From: Chrysomallon squamiferum
Lineage: Eukaryota; Mollusca; Gastropoda; Neomphalida; Peltospiridae
Reading direction: 5' to 3'
Length of the DNA stretch: 64,000 nucleotides
Assembly (NCBI GenBank): GCA_012295275.1
Contig: CM022667.1
Span: forward strand, 20,581,910-20,645,909
Shown here: positions 62,641 to 64,000 of the stretch, one piece after another
Layout: each line of letters starts with the position of its first letter
Position numbering within the stretch: the first letter of the stretch is position 1
Notes under the pieces: model-generated
The model's database searches: none
What the model was told of the DNA's origin: nothing
The model's input: only the letters and a program-made list of their open reading frames with translations
Translations under genes and position numbers: made by a program

Positions 62641-64000
62641 CTTGACACGCGCGTATCCGATTCGGATACACTGGTAATAGAAACTTGTAACTGGAAATAA
62701 CTGACTGCGAGGATCACGGTTTGCAAACCAGTGTCTTCTGTTTATTCATGTCTGGCATCCATTTCATTGCTTTGTGTGGGGTAAGCCGGGATTAAACCGA
62801 TTAAAATGGTCTCCAGCTGCCATGTATAGAATTGCACATACATTTATTTCAAACCAGATATTACTAGGAATTAATTTTTTTTTAAATTTTTTTTTATAGT
62901 TGACATTAGAAAATCAGTTTGTCTCATACAGTTATTTAACAATGGATAATATTTTTTTGATCAGGTTATCAAGATTCAGACAATGCGATATACAAAAACA
63001 ACAAAAAAAAAAAAACCACAACAAAAAAATAAAAAAAAAACCACATTTTTTTTTAATCATAAAAATGATGTCCCAGATATAGTGTTGAGACCTCAAACCT
63101 CATCGTGATTACTGCCCTTCCTTCGTATGAGGCACCGTTCCACGTACTAGTGTAGCCATGTTTAGACTATATTTTATTATTTATATAATATGTATCCACT
63201 TTATTAATTTGTATTAATTAATTACTTTATTTATTTATTTACTTACTTACTTTATTATTTCTTTATTTATTTACTTATTTTCTTTATTATTTCTTTATTT
63301 CTTTATTTACTTATTTACTTTATTATTTATTTATTTCTTTATTTACTTTTTATCTTTATTATTTATTTAAATCTTCCTATTATAAGACTAATATAAATCA
63401 GGTTATGTATTCCTTCATAACTGGTATTTTGTTTTGTGTATTTTCAGGCGTGCATTTTCATTAAGTTGTTTGTTGGCGGGTCATGCTAATTGCTATTACT
63501 TCAGTTAATCCAGTTTAAGCTTCAGAACTGATTTATTTGACGAAAACAAGGGAAATTCATCTTTTATAGTTTTAATTTTTTGGATAACAAACGATTAATT
63601 GCGTCTGTCACTGAGCAATATAAAAAGAGGGTTTCTTATGATGATTCAGTAATGGGCAGGACAGATGGAAGGCAGACAATTAACACAAGACAAGTGCAAA
63701 GGTCAAGGTTCACACCACAACGACACCACAACATAATGAACTGCCGCAGAAAGAAACAGCTAAATAGTTTGTATTATTCATGGCGAAACCACGTTAAGCC
63801 ACATATTTCCCACTTGAGTAACATTTTAACTTTTGACAAAGAAGATTAGCTGTTAATGTTTTTTCATTCGTTATGTTCGGCCACGAGGAACTCGGTGAAA
63901 AATGCAAATGACATTGGAGACTATAAATTATCCAGTTTAGAACAGAAGATCACTGGCTGATTAAATATCATTACTTTTCCAAGACTTTCAGTATATATAT
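62641..64000. other. intergenic DNA, no recognised gene
   Basis: Contains a near-perfect palindrome (62653-62669), adenine-rich low-complexity sequence at 62990-63055 and a degenerate TTTA/CTTA tract at 63219-63380. An 89-codon open frame at 63580-63849 (+), starting TTG, is rich in Arg/Lys/Gln but matches nothing I recognise. It may be chance or part of an exon that continues outside the window. Confidence 0.4.
63219..63380. repeat. degenerate (TTTA)n tract
   Basis: About 160 bases of TTTA, CTTA and TTTC tetranucleotides on the plus strand. Confidence 0.9.

Overview
This is eukaryotic, animal nuclear DNA. It is strongly AT-rich and CpG-poor, with genes split into many short exons by GT-AG introns, abundant microsatellites, and fragments of Tc1/mariner and hAT DNA transposons. 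No prokaryotic, rRNA, tRNA or CRISPR features were seen. The four genes are single-copy animal genes. The repeat style (long TA, CA, CT and TAA tracts, Tc1 and ZBED/zf-MYM-type hAT remnants) suggests a lophotrochozoan invertebrate, possibly a mollusc. That placement is inference and not tested.

Layout. 1-3.7 kb: a decayed Tc1-like transposase (- strand), then AT-rich DNA. 3.7-21.9 kb (+): a 21-exon Rho guanine-nucleotide exchange factor of the PLEKHG4/puratrophin-1 type (Sec14/CRAL-TRIO, spectrin-like helices, DH, PH), with a probable long 3'UTR to about 26.35 kb. 26.5-34.0 kb: a gene-free block holding hAT remnants, a conspicuous GC-rich 32-bp minisatellite (29.07-30.01 kb) and many simple repeats. 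34.06-36.82 kb (+): four-exon Rieske iron-sulfur subunit of mitochondrial complex III. 37.91-46.59 kb (-): 16-exon CTNNBL1, with a hAT element and a Tc1-like relic carrying an 84-bp minisatellite inside one intron. 46.6-50.97 kb: probable shared promoter, then the presumed 5'UTR intron of the next gene. 50.97-60.12 kb (+): 18 coding exons of ZC3H18. 60.1-64.0 kb: 3'UTR-like and intergenic AT-rich DNA.

I assembled the four gene models by hand and checked each exon for phase and splice signals; all four remain open from start to stop. The genes do not form one pathway, although CTNNBL1 (spliceosome PRP19/CDC5L complex) and ZC3H18 (cap-binding/nuclear exosome targeting) both act in nuclear RNA processing and lie head to head.

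The most unusual signal is a repeated theme: short tandem duplications that copy exon edges and splice sites. A 3' splice site is triplicated (60 bp x3) in the RhoGEF. A 5' splice site with its exon end is quadruplicated (98 bp x4) in ZC3H18. The CTNNBL1 terminal coding segment is copied once into its 3'UTR (about 65 bp). ZC3H18 also has an intron that best fits homologs if it uses a GC-AG splice pair. I found no clear undescribed multi-gene system.
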